Assembly: GCF_027484365.1 (NCBI RefSeq)
Contig: NZ_JAIXTC010000022.1
Coordinates: 1-64,000, forward strand
Direction: 5' to 3'
Source: Brevundimonas sp.
Lineage (GTDB): Bacteria > Pseudomonadota > Alphaproteobacteria > Caulobacterales > Caulobacteraceae
DNA: 64,000 nt
The notes beneath the pieces were generated by a model. That model did not search any database. It was not told the origin of the DNA and saw only the letters and a program-made list of their open reading frames with translations. A program made the translations under genes and the position numbers. Position 1 is the first letter of the stretch. Each line of letters begins with the position of its first letter. Of the stretch, positions 44,738 to 54,920 are shown in pieces.

Positions 44738-45520
44738 CTACCCGCCCATTGCCACGAACGCCCCGTTGAGGAACCCCGGCTTGGCATAGGCCAGCGGCTG
44801 GCCGTCCGCCCCGAGCACCCGCCCTCCAGCCGCTTCCAGCACCGCCTGGCCCGCCGCCGTATCCCATTCCATGGTCGGGCCGGTGCGCGGATAGGCGTCG
44901 AACCGGCCCTCGGCGATCAGGCAGAACTTCAAGGACGAATCCGTCCCCTGCCATTGGGTGCAGCCATGTCGGGCGGCGAGGCGGACGGCCTCCTCGTCGG
45001 TGACGCTGTGGCTGAGCAGGGCGAATCCCTCGTCCGGCCGGTTGCGCACCCGGATCGCGCGCCAGGCGTCGCCATAGCGCCGCATCTGGGCCCCGCCGCC
45101 GGGCGCGGTGCGCCAGGTCAGGGCGGTCGCCGGTGCCGAGACGACGCCGACGGTCGGACGGTTTCCCTCGACCAGGGCGATGTTGACGGTGAAGCTCTCC
45201 TTGCCCTGGACGAACCCCTTGGTTCCATCCAGCGGGTCGATCAACCAGAACCGCTCGGCCGCGCTCTCCGGCTTGCCGTCCGCCTCCGACTGTTCCTCGG
45301 CCACGGCCTGGACCTCCGGATAGAGGGTGGCGAGGCGCGACAGGATCAGGGCCTCGGCCTGCCGATCCGCCAGGGTCACCGGGCTGTCGTCGGCCTTGGA
45401 AAAGACCTCTCCGCCGGCTCGCCAGAAGGGCAGGATGACCGCAGCGGCTTCCTCCGCGATCGCAGCGAGATGATCGTGAAGAGCGCCGGAGGCGAGGTCG
45501 GAAGCAAGTCTGTCGGTCAT
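44738..45520 (-). CDS. cysQ: 3'(2'),5'-bisphosphate nucleotidase CysQ
   Basis: The 260-residue inositol-monophosphatase-fold enzyme removes the 3'-phosphate from PAP, a by-product of sulfate assimilation. Metal-binding motifs are EEQSE, WLIDPLDGTKGF and EWDTAAGQAVL. KESFTVNIALV matches CysQ. It is divergent from chpT (97 bases). A lone cysK lies elsewhere in the window. Confidence 0.92.
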   Translation of the reverse strand: MTDRLASDLASGALHDHLAAIAEEAAAVILPFWRAGGEVFSKADDSPVTLADRQAEALILSRLATLYPEVQAVAEEQSEADGKPESAAERFWLIDPLDGTKGFVQGKESFTVNIALVEGNRPTVGVVSAPATALTWRTAPGGGAQMRRYGDAWRAIRVRNRPDEGFALLSHSVTDEEAVRLAARHGCTQWQGTDSSLKFCLIAEGRFDAYPRTGPTMEWDTAAGQAVLEAAGGRVLGADGQPLAYAKPGFLNGAFVAMGG

Positions 45521-45617
45521 TCGCCGGGGGATAGACCATCGCGGACGGTTTCGCGAACCGGCAAATCACGCCAGCCTGCCGATCAGATCCACAGTTCTCG
45601 ACGAGCCAGACCCCCGC

Positions 45618-46283
45618 ATGACCGACGCCGCCTTTTCCGCCCCGTCAGAACTGCCGGTCGACGGCCAGGAGCTGGCCAGCCTGATCGCCGCCAAACTCTG
45701 CCACGACTTCATCTCGCCGTCGGGCGCGATCATGTCGGGCCTGGACCTGCTGAACGACCCGACCGCCCAGGACATGCGCGACGACGCCATGGGACTGATC
45801 GCCGACAGCGCGAAGAAGATGGTCGCCCTGGTCCAGTTCTGCCGCGTCGCCTTCGGGGCCGCCACCACCGCCGAGCGGTTCACGGGCGCCGAACTGACCG
45901 CCCTGGTCGACAACGTCGTCTCGGGGGGTCGGGCGACCCTGGCCTGGAACCTCGGGGAAGGCGACTTCGGCAAACCCCAGGCCCGCGCCCTGGTCAACCT
46001 GGCCTATCTGACGGTCGGCGCCCTGCCGATGGGCGGTGCGGCGACGGTCGCCGTGCGCCGCGAGGGCACGCAACTGGTGATCGAGGGCGTCGCCGAGGGC
46101 GCGAGGGCCCGGCTCAAGGCCGAGGCGGCGACCGGTCTGGCCGGCCTGCGCCTGACCGACGGTCTCGCGGGTCAGTGGATCCAGCCCTACTGGCTTTGGC
46201 TGACAGCTGATCAGGCGGGCGGAACCCTGTCCGTCGAGGCTGTGGAAGGCCGCGTCGCCATGACGGCGCGGATGCCGTCTTAA
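45618..46283 (+). CDS. chpT: Histidine phosphotransferase ChpT
   Basis: The 221-residue protein transfers phosphate from CckA to CtrA and CpdR. The phospho-histidine is in LASLIAAKLCHDFISPSGAI, followed by a dimerisation helix, and the C-terminal half is a degenerate HATPase-like fold without an ATP lid. It is followed by a receiver protein and CheR in the same direction. The genetic link to ctrA in this window fits the known CckA-ChpT-CtrA relay. Confidence 0.92.
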   Translation: MTDAAFSAPSELPVDGQELASLIAAKLCHDFISPSGAIMSGLDLLNDPTAQDMRDDAMGLIADSAKKMVALVQFCRVAFGAATTAERFTGAELTALVDNVVSGGRATLAWNLGEGDFGKPQARALVNLAYLTVGALPMGGAATVAVRREGTQLVIEGVAEGARARLKAEAATGLAGLRLTDGLAGQWIQPYWLWLTADQAGGTLSVEAVEGRVAMTARMPS

Positions 46284-46371
46284 TCCCGAATCCCAACGCC
46301 TCGTTAACCGCCCGGAAGCGATATTGGCGGATGAAGCGGCGGGTGATTCCGGCCGCTGGGAGACAACCGCG

Positions 46372-46743
<372 letters not shown>

Positions 46744-46774
46744 AGCCCGTCATGACCCGCGCAGCAGCCGTCAC

Positions 46775-47590
46775 ATGATCCAGGACGACTTCGACCGTCT
46801 GCAGGCCCTGATGGTCTCGCGCGCCGGCTTCCGGCTCGGGCGCGACCGTATCCATCTGGCTGAGCATCGACTGGCGCCCGTCGCCCGTCGCGAGGGCTTC
46901 GACAGCGTCGACGACATGCTGGCCAGTCTCTGGGCCAAGCCCGTGGCCAGCCTCGGCTGGGCGGTCATCGAGGCCCTCTTGAACCCGGAAACCTGGTTCC
47001 GTCGCGATCGCGCCGTGTTCGATACCTTCGCCGGCGAGCTTCTGCCCGCCATCGGCGGTGCCCGGCCCGAGGGACTGGTTCGGGTCTGGTGCGCAGGCTG
47101 CTCGCATGGACAGGAGCCCTATTCCCTGGCCATGGCGGCGCTCGACGCCGGCGCCAATGTCGAGATCGTCGCCACGGACCTGTCGCAGCGCGCCGTCGAA
47201 CGCGGGCGCTCGGGCGTCTACACCGCTTTCGAGATTCAGCGTGGCCTCTCCGCCCGGACCATGCTCGACTGGTTCGACCCGGCGGACGACGCCTGGGTGG
47301 CCAAGCCGGCCCTGCGCGATGCGGTCCGCTTCGCGCGCCACAACCTTCTGGACGCGCCATCCGACGCCGCCCGCTTCGACGTCATCCTGTGCCGCAACAT
47401 CCTCTCGGAGATGGACCCCGCCAAACGCGGCCAGGTCGTCGACGGCCTTGAGCGACGGCTGGTGGACGACGGCGTCCTCATCCTGGGCACCGACGAGCGG
47501 ATCGATGGCGACACCGTCGCGTTCCGCCCCGTGACCGGCCGCAAGGGACTGTTCGTCAAGGCGCCGTCCGCCCTCAGCCGCGCCGCCTGA
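46775..47590 (+). CDS. cheR: CheR-type protein-glutamate methyltransferase
   Basis: The 271-residue SAM enzyme methylates chemoreceptor glutamates. NPETWFRRD, the SAM loop RVWCAGCSHGQEPYSLAMA, EIVATDLS and the CRNIL motif are intact. It lies 31 bases after the receiver gene. No receptor, CheA or CheB gene is in the window, so this may serve an incomplete or non-chemotactic cluster, as in some Caulobacterales. Confidence 0.92.
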   Translation: MIQDDFDRLQALMVSRAGFRLGRDRIHLAEHRLAPVARREGFDSVDDMLASLWAKPVASLGWAVIEALLNPETWFRRDRAVFDTFAGELLPAIGGARPEGLVRVWCAGCSHGQEPYSLAMAALDAGANVEIVATDLSQRAVERGRSGVYTAFEIQRGLSARTMLDWFDPADDAWVAKPALRDAVRFARHNLLDAPSDAARFDVILCRNILSEMDPAKRGQVVDGLERRLVDDGVLILGTDERIDGDTVAFRPVTGRKGLFVKAPSALSRAA

Positions 47591-47652
47591 TCCCGGTCGA
47601 CACAACCCCGTCTGCCCCCCTATGGTCCGGGGAACGTCGAGGGGGATTGACG

Positions 47653-49536
47653 ATGCGTTGGGCTCTGTTCCTGGGATCGCTGGCGGTCGCCCTGCTGATC
47701 GGTGTCTGGGCTCTTCAGGTCCCTGCTCCGCGCGGACCTGAAACCCCCGCCGTCGACTTCTCCGCCGCCCGCGCCATGACCGACGTTCGCGCCATCGCCG
47801 CCCGTCCCCACCCGGTCGGATCGGCAGACCATGCGCGTGTTCAGCAATATCTCTTCGGTCGGATGGCGGCCCTGGGCCTGAACCCGGCTTTGCAGGCCGG
47901 GGCCCTTTCCCCGGAGACCGTGAACCGGCTGACCCAGTGGGGCGGCGATCCCGCGGCGGCGGGCAACCAGGCGGTCAATATCGTCGGCGTCCTGCCCGGA
48001 CGGAATCCGACTGCCGCCGCCGTCCTGATGATGGCCCACTACGACAGCGCCTGGGACTCTCCCGGCGCGGCCGATGACGGCGCCGGCGTCGCCGCTGTTC
48101 TTGAGGCCGTACGCGCAATCAGGGAGCGTGGCCCGGCGGACCGCAGTCTCGTCGTCCTGCTCACCGACGCAGAAGAACTGAATCTCGACGGCGCCCGCAT
48201 CTTCTTCTCCGAACATCCTCTTCGCGACCGCATCGGCGCAGTGGTCAATCTGGAGGCCAGAGGCGGCGGCGGACGCGCCTTCATGTTCGAGACCGGGCGT
48301 GGCAACGAGGAGACCATCGACCTGTTCAGCCGGGCGGCGCGCCGTGCCGACGGCGGGGCCTCTTCCAGCTCCCTGTCGATCTTCGTCTATGAGAACATGC
48401 CGAACGGCACCGACTTCACCATCCCCAAGAACCGGGGCATCGGCGGGGTCAATTTCGCCTTCATCGGGCGACCGTCCCAGTATCACTCCCCGACCGCCAC
48501 CCCGGACAACCTCGATCAGGGCGCGGTGCAGCACATCGGATCCCAGGCGCTTGAGGCGACCGACGCCCTGCTCCGGGCCGACGCCCTTCCCGTTGCGGGC
48601 CGCAACGTCGTCTACGGCGACTATCTCGGCCTGTTCACCATCGTCCATTCGCTCGAACTCGGCTGGACCCTTCTGGCGATCACCGCCGGACTCGGCGCCT
48701 TCGCGGCCTGGGGCGCGCGTCATGCTACCCGGCTGACCGCGGCCGACGTCGGACGCGGCATGCTGTCGGGCCTGTGGGTCCTGGCCATGGGGATCGTGAT
48801 CGCCGGCGGCGTCCGCGTACTGGCCGGACCGCTCTCGTCGCGGGCCGAGTCCGCCGACGTCTACTATACACTGCTGCGTCGTCTGCCCTGGATGGAGGCC
48901 GGAACCGGTCTGGCCATGGCCTCGATCGCCCTGGCCCTGCTGGCCGGACGACAGGCCCTCGGGCCGAAACTGCTGGCCGGGGTCGTCCTCGCGGCGGTGG
49001 TCGCCAGTTTTGCGCTGGGCGGATTCGATCCGGTCATCCTCGGCGCCGGCGGCGTCGCCATCGCCCTGACCGCCTGGCCGCAGAGTGCGCCGAAAACCGT
49101 CTGGGGCGGCTGGCTCGGCCTGATCGCCCTGATCTTCGTCCTCGGCTGCGTGGTCCAGGGCGCAGCCCCTGAAGCCGCCCTGATCCTGATCTGGCCGGGC
49201 CTGCTCGCAGCGGCGGCCGCAGGCGCCTGCGCCCTGGTCGGCGCCCGTCTCGAGAGCCCCCGCTCCCTTATCCCTGCGGTCGTCGCCACCGTGATCGGCG
49301 GGGCCTGGATCCTGAACCTGTCGCACCAGGTCTTCCTCGGCGTCGGCATGGACCTGCCCGGCGTTCTGGCCCTTATGACCCTTCTGGTCCAGCTGTTCCT
49401 CGCCCCGCTCGCCCCGCGCGCCAAGGGAACGCTCGCCGCCGCGGCGGCGGCCTGCCTGATCCTGGCCTGCGGTCTGTCCCTGACCGCGCGCTTCGCCGAG
49501 CCCGCGCCGCCGCCTGCGGCCGACGGGCCCACTTAG
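47653..49536 (+). CDS. M28-family membrane metallopeptidase
   Basis: The 627-residue protein has an N-terminal signal-anchor, a periplasmic M28 peptidase domain (about 60-320) and about eight C-terminal transmembrane helices. Zinc ligands are visible: His and Asp in MMAHYDSAWDSPGAADDGAG, Glu pair in LTDAEELNLDG, an acidic residue in VVNLEARGGGG, and His in QYHSPTATPDNL. ATG 47653 has AGGGGGA about 6 bases upstream; TTG 47647 is also in frame. The substrate is unknown. Confidence 0.9.
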   Translation: MRWALFLGSLAVALLIGVWALQVPAPRGPETPAVDFSAARAMTDVRAIAARPHPVGSADHARVQQYLFGRMAALGLNPALQAGALSPETVNRLTQWGGDPAAAGNQAVNIVGVLPGRNPTAAAVLMMAHYDSAWDSPGAADDGAGVAAVLEAVRAIRERGPADRSLVVLLTDAEELNLDGARIFFSEHPLRDRIGAVVNLEARGGGGRAFMFETGRGNEETIDLFSRAARRADGGASSSSLSIFVYENMPNGTDFTIPKNRGIGGVNFAFIGRPSQYHSPTATPDNLDQGAVQHIGSQALEATDALLRADALPVAGRNVVYGDYLGLFTIVHSLELGWTLLAITAGLGAFAAWGARHATRLTAADVGRGMLSGLWVLAMGIVIAGGVRVLAGPLSSRAESADVYYTLLRRLPWMEAGTGLAMASIALALLAGRQALGPKLLAGVVLAAVVASFALGGFDPVILGAGGVAIALTAWPQSAPKTVWGGWLGLIALIFVLGCVVQGAAPEAALILIWPGLLAAAAAGACALVGARLESPRSLIPAVVATVIGGAWILNLSHQVFLGVGMDLPGVLALMTLLVQLFLAPLAPRAKGTLAAAAAACLILACGLSLTARFAEPAPPPAADGPT

Positions 49537-49595
49537 GACGCCGCTAACCCTGCCGTTTAAGCGGAAGGCAAAGCCGCTGCGGTAACAGGGTCGCC

Positions 49596-50288
49596 ATGAA
49601 CCTGATCCACGCCCTCCAGGACAACACCGATCCCAACTCGCTGGTGTCGCGCTTCCGCCGCGCCCGAGCGAGGCGGATCGTCGCTCTGATCACCCGGATT
49701 CACGCCGAAAAGGGTGAGGTGAACATCATCGATCTGGGCGGGGAGGCGAACTACTGGACCCTGTTCGATCCCCAATTCCTGCAGGCATCGAAGGTGCGGA
49801 TCACCCTGGTCAATCCGGGCGGGATCGACGAGGTCGCAGACCCTCGCCTGTTCACGGTCGTCGACGGCGACGCCTGCGCCCTGCCGCAGTATGCCGACCA
49901 CGCCTTCGACCTGGTCCACTCCAACAGCGTCATCGAGCACGTCGGCGACTGGCCCCGAATGGAGGCCTTCGCCGCCGAATGTCGTCGCCTGGCCCCGCGC
50001 TACTACGTCCAGACGCCCTATTTCTGGTTCCCGGTAGAGCCCCACTTCTCGGCCCCCTTCTTCCACTGGCGTTCGGAGCAGAGCCGCGCCCGCTCGCTGC
50101 TCAGGCGTCGCCACGGCTTCTCGCAAAAGGCGCCCGACATGGGCGCGGCCATGCGCGACGTCCAGCACGCCCGGCTGCTGGACAAGGCCCAGTTCCGCTT
50201 CCTCTATCCGGACGCAGTCCACCATGACGAGGTCGTCGCCGGCCTGACCAAGTCCCTGATCGCGGTCCGCGACCCCACGTCCCACTGA
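49596..50288 (+). CDS. SAM-dependent methyltransferase (class I, Methyltransf_11 type)
   Basis: The 230-residue protein shows a SAM loop (VNIIDLGGEANYW), an acidic-loop region (VVDGDACALP) and a post-II motif (DHAFDLVHSNSVIEHVGDW). The C-terminal half is unusual, with aromatic-rich YYVQTPYFWFPVEPHF. The substrate is unknown. It is expressed alone, 60 bases after the peptidase gene. Confidence 0.87.
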   Translation: MNLIHALQDNTDPNSLVSRFRRARARRIVALITRIHAEKGEVNIIDLGGEANYWTLFDPQFLQASKVRITLVNPGGIDEVADPRLFTVVDGDACALPQYADHAFDLVHSNSVIEHVGDWPRMEAFAAECRRLAPRYYVQTPYFWFPVEPHFSAPFFHWRSEQSRARSLLRRRHGFSQKAPDMGAAMRDVQHARLLDKAQFRFLYPDAVHHDEVVAGLTKSLIAVRDPTSH

Positions 50289-50357
50289 CGCCGGGCGCAG
50301 CGTAACCTTCGCGCGGTGACGGCCGAAGACGGTCCCGAACCCCGTGGAGAGGACCCC

Positions 50358-51134
50358 ATGTCGCGCAGTCCCCGAGCTATCGCCCTTGCCTCCGACCTTC
50401 GCCGCCGCCTGACCCTGTTCGCCGCCGTCGGAGTGGTCGCGGCGGCCCTGATCACCGGTCACATCACCACCCGTTCGGCCGAGGCCGCTGTGCCCGCCCC
50501 ACCGCCCTCCGGCGACCTGACGGTGGTGGAGCTCTTCACCAGCCAGGGCTGCAGCTCCTGCCCGCCCGCCAATGACAATCTCGTCCGGCTGTCGGCACGC
50601 CCCGACCTGCTGACGCTGAGCTTCAACGTCACCTACTGGGACGACCTGGGCTGGCCCGATATCTTTGCCAGACCGGCCTATACCCAACGGCAGAGGGACT
50701 ATGAACAGGGCCTCGGAACCGACAACGTCTGGACGCCCCAGGTCATCGTCGACGGCCGTTCCCATGTCGTCGGCCGGCGGATGTCGGACATTGAGCGCCT
50801 GATCGCCGCCCATCGCCCCTTCACCGGGCCGACGGTGGTTTTCCGCGGCAGCGGCGTGGGCCTGGCCGGCGGTTCTTCGGTCTCAGCCCCCGCCGACGTC
50901 TGGCTGGTTCGCTACGAGCCCCGACCAATCAACGTACCGGTGGCGCGCGGAGAGAATGGCGGCCGTACCCTCCCCCACGCCTCGGTGGTGCGCGAACTGG
51001 TCCGTCTGGGGTCATGGTCCGGCGGCCGCGCCCGAGGATTCGGCCTCCCGGCGCCCGGTCGCGACGGACTCCTGACCGCCGTCCTCGTCCAGGCGCCGAA
51101 CGGCGGACCGATCCTGGCGGCGGCCAGGGGCTGA
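50358..51134 (+). CDS. DUF1223 thioredoxin-like exported protein
   Basis: The 258-residue protein has a signal sequence or signal-anchor (about 12-42). The DUF1223 domain contains the redox motif TSQGCSSCPPAN, with two cysteines close together as in thioredoxin folds, then VTYWDDLGWPD and WTPQVIVDGR. It probably acts in the periplasm on disulfides. ATG 50358 is favoured over the frame start at 50316 for its signal peptide. Confidence 0.9.
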   Translation: MSRSPRAIALASDLRRRLTLFAAVGVVAAALITGHITTRSAEAAVPAPPPSGDLTVVELFTSQGCSSCPPANDNLVRLSARPDLLTLSFNVTYWDDLGWPDIFARPAYTQRQRDYEQGLGTDNVWTPQVIVDGRSHVVGRRMSDIERLIAAHRPFTGPTVVFRGSGVGLAGGSSVSAPADVWLVRYEPRPINVPVARGENGGRTLPHASVVRELVRLGSWSGGRARGFGLPAPGRDGLLTAVLVQAPNGGPILAAARG

Positions 51135-51218
51135 CCTGACGACGCCTGACGACCGGCCTCCCGCCCTTGGCGTCACCCGTCCGTGGCCGCTAGAGAACGC
51201 CCGTCAAGGGGGACCAGT

Positions 51219-52043
51219 ATGTCACTATCGATCCGGACGCACGTGCGTCGCTTCACGCTCATCACCTTCGCGGCCCTGGCCATCTCCGCCTGCCAGGACG
51301 GCAAGGCTGAGGCCTCCGCCGCCCGCCCCGCCCAGGACCGCGGCGACTTCGTCGTCCGCCCGGCCGTGCTGGAAAGCGATGACTACACCGAGCTGGCCGC
51401 CCAGCTCAGCGAGGAGCGCTGGCTGGAGGACATCGCCGACGTTCTGAACGAGAGCCTGATCCTGCCGGTCGATATCGGCATGCGCTTCGCCGAATGCGGC
51501 GAGAACAACGCCTACTACGTCCCCGAGGATCGCGAGATCCAGATCTGTATCGAGATGTTCGAGGGTGAGCGCGAAACCTTCGCCGCCTACTATGAGACCG
51601 AGGAAGAGATCGAGGACGCCGTTAACGGCTCCTTCCTGTTCACCGTCTTCCACGAGGTCGGCCATGCCCTCGTCGACGTGCTCGACATCCCGTTCACCGG
51701 TCGCGAGGAAGACGCCGCCGACAGCCTGGCCGCCTGGTGGCTCATCGACGGTGATGACGGCGAGGAATCGGCCATCTCGGGGGCCCTGAGCTTCTATACC
51801 GACCCTGAAGAAGCCGCAGAGATCGACGAAACCGAATTCGCCGACGAGCACTCGCTGAGCCAGCAGCGCTACTACACCCTGACCTGCCTAGTTTACGGCT
51901 CGGATACCGAGAAATACGCCAACCTGCTCGAAGAGGAATGGCTGACCGAGGCGCGCGCCGAACAGTGCCCGGCCGAGTTCGAGCGCCTGACCCGCACCTG
52001 GTACACGCTGCTGGACGCACACCTGAAATCAGACGAGTCCTGA
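51219..52043 (+). CDS. DUF4344 metallopeptidase, lipoprotein (first of a tandem pair)
   Basis: The 274-residue protein has a lipobox (LAISAC), a very acidic mature chain, and a zinc site HEVGHALVDVLDIP with GREEDAADSLAAWWL downstream. The ends match DUF4344 peptidase-like proteins. The next gene is a paralogue, with shared blocks ADEHSLSQQRYY and LLEEEWLT. This copy keeps a lipid anchor and the other does not. The substrate is unknown. Confidence 0.88.
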   Translation: MSLSIRTHVRRFTLITFAALAISACQDGKAEASAARPAQDRGDFVVRPAVLESDDYTELAAQLSEERWLEDIADVLNESLILPVDIGMRFAECGENNAYYVPEDREIQICIEMFEGERETFAAYYETEEEIEDAVNGSFLFTVFHEVGHALVDVLDIPFTGREEDAADSLAAWWLIDGDDGEESAISGALSFYTDPEEAAEIDETEFADEHSLSQQRYYTLTCLVYGSDTEKYANLLEEEWLTEARAEQCPAEFERLTRTWYTLLDAHLKSDES

Positions 52044-52115
52044 CGTCCTCATCCCAGCCGTTGCCGCGCGCCGGAATGCGCGCAATGGTCAAGCTTGATC
52101 ATCGCGGGGGCGACC

Positions 52116-52946
52116 ATGACAGTCTTCAAGGCAGAACGCGGCGTCCGCGGCGGCATTCAACGAGCTGCGCTCTCGGCCCTGCTGGCGCTGGGGCTTTTCG
52201 CGGCTGCCGTTCCGGCCGCGGCCCAGGATGACTATGAGGATGAGGGTGATTTCTACATCACCGACGCGGAGAACGTCACCGACGACGGGCTGCAGGAAGT
52301 GCTGGAAGGCCTGGAGGAGGACGAGTTCCTCGAAGGCATCGTCGAAGGACTGAATGACAGCCTGAACCTGCCCGTCGATATCAGCATCAATTTCAAGCAG
52401 TGCGGCGAGGAGAACGCCTACTACAGCCCCGATGAGACGGCGATCACGGTCTGTCTGGAGCTGTTCACCGAGCCGCGCGAGAAACTGGCGGCCTTCTACG
52501 ACAATGATGAGGACACCGACGCGGCGATCCGGGGCTATGCCCTCGCCATCATCTATCATGAGGTCGGCCACGCCGTGGTCAACGTCATGGAGATCCCGAT
52601 CACCGGCCGTGAAGAGGACGCCGTCGATCAGTTCGCCGTCTGGTGGCTGTCCGACAATGACGAGGGTGACCTGGCTGTCATCGACGCCGCACTCGGCTTC
52701 TATGAGGACCCGGACGGAGACGCGCGCACGGGCAGTGACGAGGACTCCCTTGCCGACGAGCATTCGCTGAGCCAGCAGCGCTACTACAATTTCCTGTGCT
52801 GGGTTTACGGCTCGGACACTTCGGCCCACGCCGATCTGCTTGAAGAGGAATGGCTGACGGCCGCCCGCGCCGAGCGCTGCGAGGCAGAGTTCGAGCAGCT
52901 CAACACCAGCTGGTATGTCCTGATGGAAGGACGGCTGAAGTCGTAA
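52116..52946 (+). CDS. DUF4344 metallopeptidase, secreted soluble form (second of the pair)
   Basis: The 276-residue paralogue of the preceding gene has a cleavable signal peptide (cut near PAAAQ), an acidic N-terminus (DDYEDEGDFYITDAEN), and the site HEVGHAVVNVMEIP followed by GREEDAVDQFAVWWL. GGGGG lies just upstream of ATG 52116. An upstream TTG at 52095 is weaker. The two genes are 72 bases apart and may be co-transcribed. Confidence 0.88.
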   Translation: MTVFKAERGVRGGIQRAALSALLALGLFAAAVPAAAQDDYEDEGDFYITDAENVTDDGLQEVLEGLEEDEFLEGIVEGLNDSLNLPVDISINFKQCGEENAYYSPDETAITVCLELFTEPREKLAAFYDNDEDTDAAIRGYALAIIYHEVGHAVVNVMEIPITGREEDAVDQFAVWWLSDNDEGDLAVIDAALGFYEDPDGDARTGSDEDSLADEHSLSQQRYYNFLCWVYGSDTSAHADLLEEEWLTAARAERCEAEFEQLNTSWYVLMEGRLKS

Positions 52947-53048
52947 CGCCTCAGCGCGAGAGCGCTTCAGGCGGCCGGGAAACCGGGCCCGATACGCCAA
53001 AATCGGTCGCACCATTCCGGATGCGGCCGCCGTTCCAAAAAGAACATA

Positions 53049-53077
53049 TTGGCAACCGGAACAAACCGTGCACATAG
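53049..53077 (+). promoter_or_regulatory. Candidate recA promoter
   Basis: TTGGCA at 53049-53054 and ACATAG at 53072-53077 are 17 bases apart, a sigma-70-like spacing. A GAAC lies within the spacer and another just upstream, but they do not form the GTTC-N7-GTTC box used by alphaproteobacterial LexA. Confidence 0.35.
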
Positions 53078-53170
53078 TCCGGCTCACAGGGAGTGGGTCA
53101 CGGTCATCGGACCGAAGGCGGGCCTCTCCCCAGGGTCTCAACGGGAATCATGGCAAGGGAGAGTGGCAAG

Positions 53171-54253
53171 GTGGCATCGCAGGCGGCATTGAAATTGGTG
53201 GGCAAGGACGACAGCGACAAGCAGCGCGCGCTGGAGGCGGCGATCGCGCAGATCGATCGCGCCTTCGGCAAGGGATCGGTCATGAAGCTGGGCAAGGGCG
53301 GGATCGCCGACGTCATCCCTTCGGTATCCACCGGCTCGCTGGGTCTGGACATGGCGCTGGGCATCGGCGGCCTGCCCCGCGGACGGGTGATCGAGGTCTT
53401 CGGCCCTGAATCCTCGGGCAAGACGACCCTGGCCCTGCACACGGTGGCCGAGATCCAGAAGTCGGGCGGCACGGCCGCCTTCGTCGACGCCGAGCACGCG
53501 CTCGACCCCGGCTACGCCCAGAAACTGGGCGTCAACCTGGACGACCTTCTGGTCTCCCAGCCCGACACCGGCGAGCAGGCGCTGGAGATCGTCGACACCC
53601 TGGTGCGCTCGGGCGCCGTGGACATCGTGGTGGTCGATTCCGTCGCCGCCCTGACGCCCCGCGCCGAGATCGAGGGCGAGATGGGCGACAGCCTGCCGGG
53701 TCTTCAGGCGCGCCTGATGTCCCAGGCCCTGCGCAAGCTGACCGCCTCCATCTCCAAGTCAAACTGCATCGTCCTGTTCATCAACCAGATCCGCCACAAG
53801 ATCGGCGTCATGTACGGCTCACCGGAAACGACGACGGGCGGCAATGCGCTGAAGTTCTACGCCTCGGTCCGTCTGGATATCCGTCGCACCGGCGCGATCA
53901 AGGACCGCGACGAGGTCGTCGGCAACACGACCCGGGTGAAGGTCGTCAAGAACAAGGTCGCCCCGCCGTTCCGCGAGGTCATCTTCGACATCATGTACGG
54001 CGAGGGCATTTCCAAGCTGGGCGAGATCATCGACCTTGGCGTCAAGGCCGGGATCATCGAGAAGTCAGGCAGCTGGTTCTCCTATGACTCGACCCGGATC
54101 GGTCAGGGCCGCGAGAACGTCCGCGCCTTCCTGAAGGCCAACCCCGACATGGCGGCCGCGATCGAGGACAAGGTGCGCAAATCCACCTCCAAGATCGCCG
54201 AGGAACTGCTGGGTTCGCCCGAGCCCGACGAAGGTCAGGACCTCGAGGGCTGA
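53171..54253 (+). CDS. recA: Recombinase RecA
   Basis: The 360-residue protein drives homologous strand exchange and LexA self-cleavage. Walker A is [12 protein letters not shown], with [19 protein letters not shown], the L2 loop [20 protein letters not shown] and an acidic C-terminus ([11 protein letters not shown]). I chose GTG 53171 because Caulobacter RecA starts near SQAALKLV and AAGGGAG lies 9 bases before it; ATG 53150 would add seven residues. A strong terminator follows. Confidence 0.97.
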   Translation: MASQAALKLVGKDDSDKQRALEAAIAQIDRAFGKGSVMKLGKGGIADVIPSVSTGSLGLDMALGIGGLPRGRVIEVFGPESSGKTTLALHTVAEIQKSGGTAAFVDAEHALDPGYAQKLGVNLDDLLVSQPDTGEQALEIVDTLVRSGAVDIVVVDSVAALTPRAEIEGEMGDSLPGLQARLMSQALRKLTASISKSNCIVLFINQIRHKIGVMYGSPETTTGGNALKFYASVRLDIRRTGAIKDRDEVVGNTTRVKVVKNKVAPPFREVIFDIMYGEGISKLGEIIDLGVKAGIIEKSGSWFSYDSTRIGQGRENVRAFLKANPDMAAAIEDKVRKSTSKIAEELLGSPEPDEGQDLEG

Positions 54254-54273
54254 TCCGGACGCTTCGAACGCTT

Positions 54274-54294
54274 CGGACGGTGTTTGACCGTCCG
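54274..54294 (+). terminator. Weak hairpin after recA
   Basis: CGGACGGT-gtttg-ACCGTCCG forms an 8-pair stem 20 bases after the recA stop, without a T-run. It may add to the stronger terminator at 54371. Confidence 0.45.
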
Positions 54295-54370
54295 GATCGA
54301 CAGAACACTCCGCCCGGCCGGTCCCTGCGACCCGCCGCCGACCCCCGCGGGGCTCGGGTCGGGCGGAGCC

Positions 54371-54401
54371 GCCCGCCCGGCTCGTCCGGGCGGGCTCTTT
54401 T
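54371..54401 (+). terminator. Strong intrinsic terminator for recA
   Basis: GCCCGCCCGG-ctcgt-CCGGGCGGGC is a perfect 10-pair stem followed by TCTTTT. It is 117 bases after the recA stop and ahead of the convergent DCC-family gene. Confidence 0.85.
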
Positions 54402-54443
54402 CCTTTGCGATCAGGCGAACGCCCTCACCTGCCGACCAGGGGC

Positions 54444-54797
54444 TCAGCCTCGCCGTCCCATGGCCCGCTGCAAGCCCGGCCGCACCCTCAGGAACGCCAG
54501 ATAGAGCTGTTCGAGACCAGCCAGCACACGCCGATTTCTCGCCAGCCGGCCAAGAGGAGCCAGCACGGGGATCGCCCGCCACATCGCCGCAAAGGCCTCG
54601 GCGCCGGAGACCAGCCGCCCGTCCTCCCGCGCATGAAAGCGGCTGAGCAGTTCGGTCCGGTCAATGGGACAGTACCCTTCGCCCGAAGCCACATCGGTGA
54701 AGACGATCGCACCCTTCCGATCGAGACGCCGCAGCAGGGCGATTTCCCGTCGGCAAAGCGGGCAGTCGCCATCGAACCAGACTTCAAGCGTGGACAT
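54444..54797 (-). CDS. DCC-family (DUF393) thiol-disulfide protein
   Basis: The 117-residue protein begins MSTLEVWFDGDCPLCRREI, with the DxxCPxC motif of DCC proteins, a thioredoxin-fold group thought to handle thiol-disulfide exchange. A VFTDVASGEGYCPIDRTELL segment and a C-terminal basic helix follow. ATG 54797 is chosen because the motif starts right after it; longer frames reach 54857. Confidence 0.88.
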   Translation of the reverse strand: MSTLEVWFDGDCPLCRREIALLRRLDRKGAIVFTDVASGEGYCPIDRTELLSRFHAREDGRLVSGAEAFAAMWRAIPVLAPLGRLARNRRVLAGLEQLYLAFLRVRPGLQRAMGRRG

Positions 54798-54920
54798 GGC
54801 CCAGCATAGCACCGCGACCCGGTCCTTGGCCCGCGTCATGCCGCCGCCCCGGAACATGATCGATCCCGGCGCGTCCGCGTTTCAGGTCCCGAACCACGCG
54901 TGAATCATGCTCGCGCTTGA

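Noticed and set aside
53032..53062. LexA (SOS) box upstream of recA
   Set aside because: GTTC and GAAC words are present but their spacing (6 and 13 bases) does not give the GTTC-N7-GTTC box of alphaproteobacteria.
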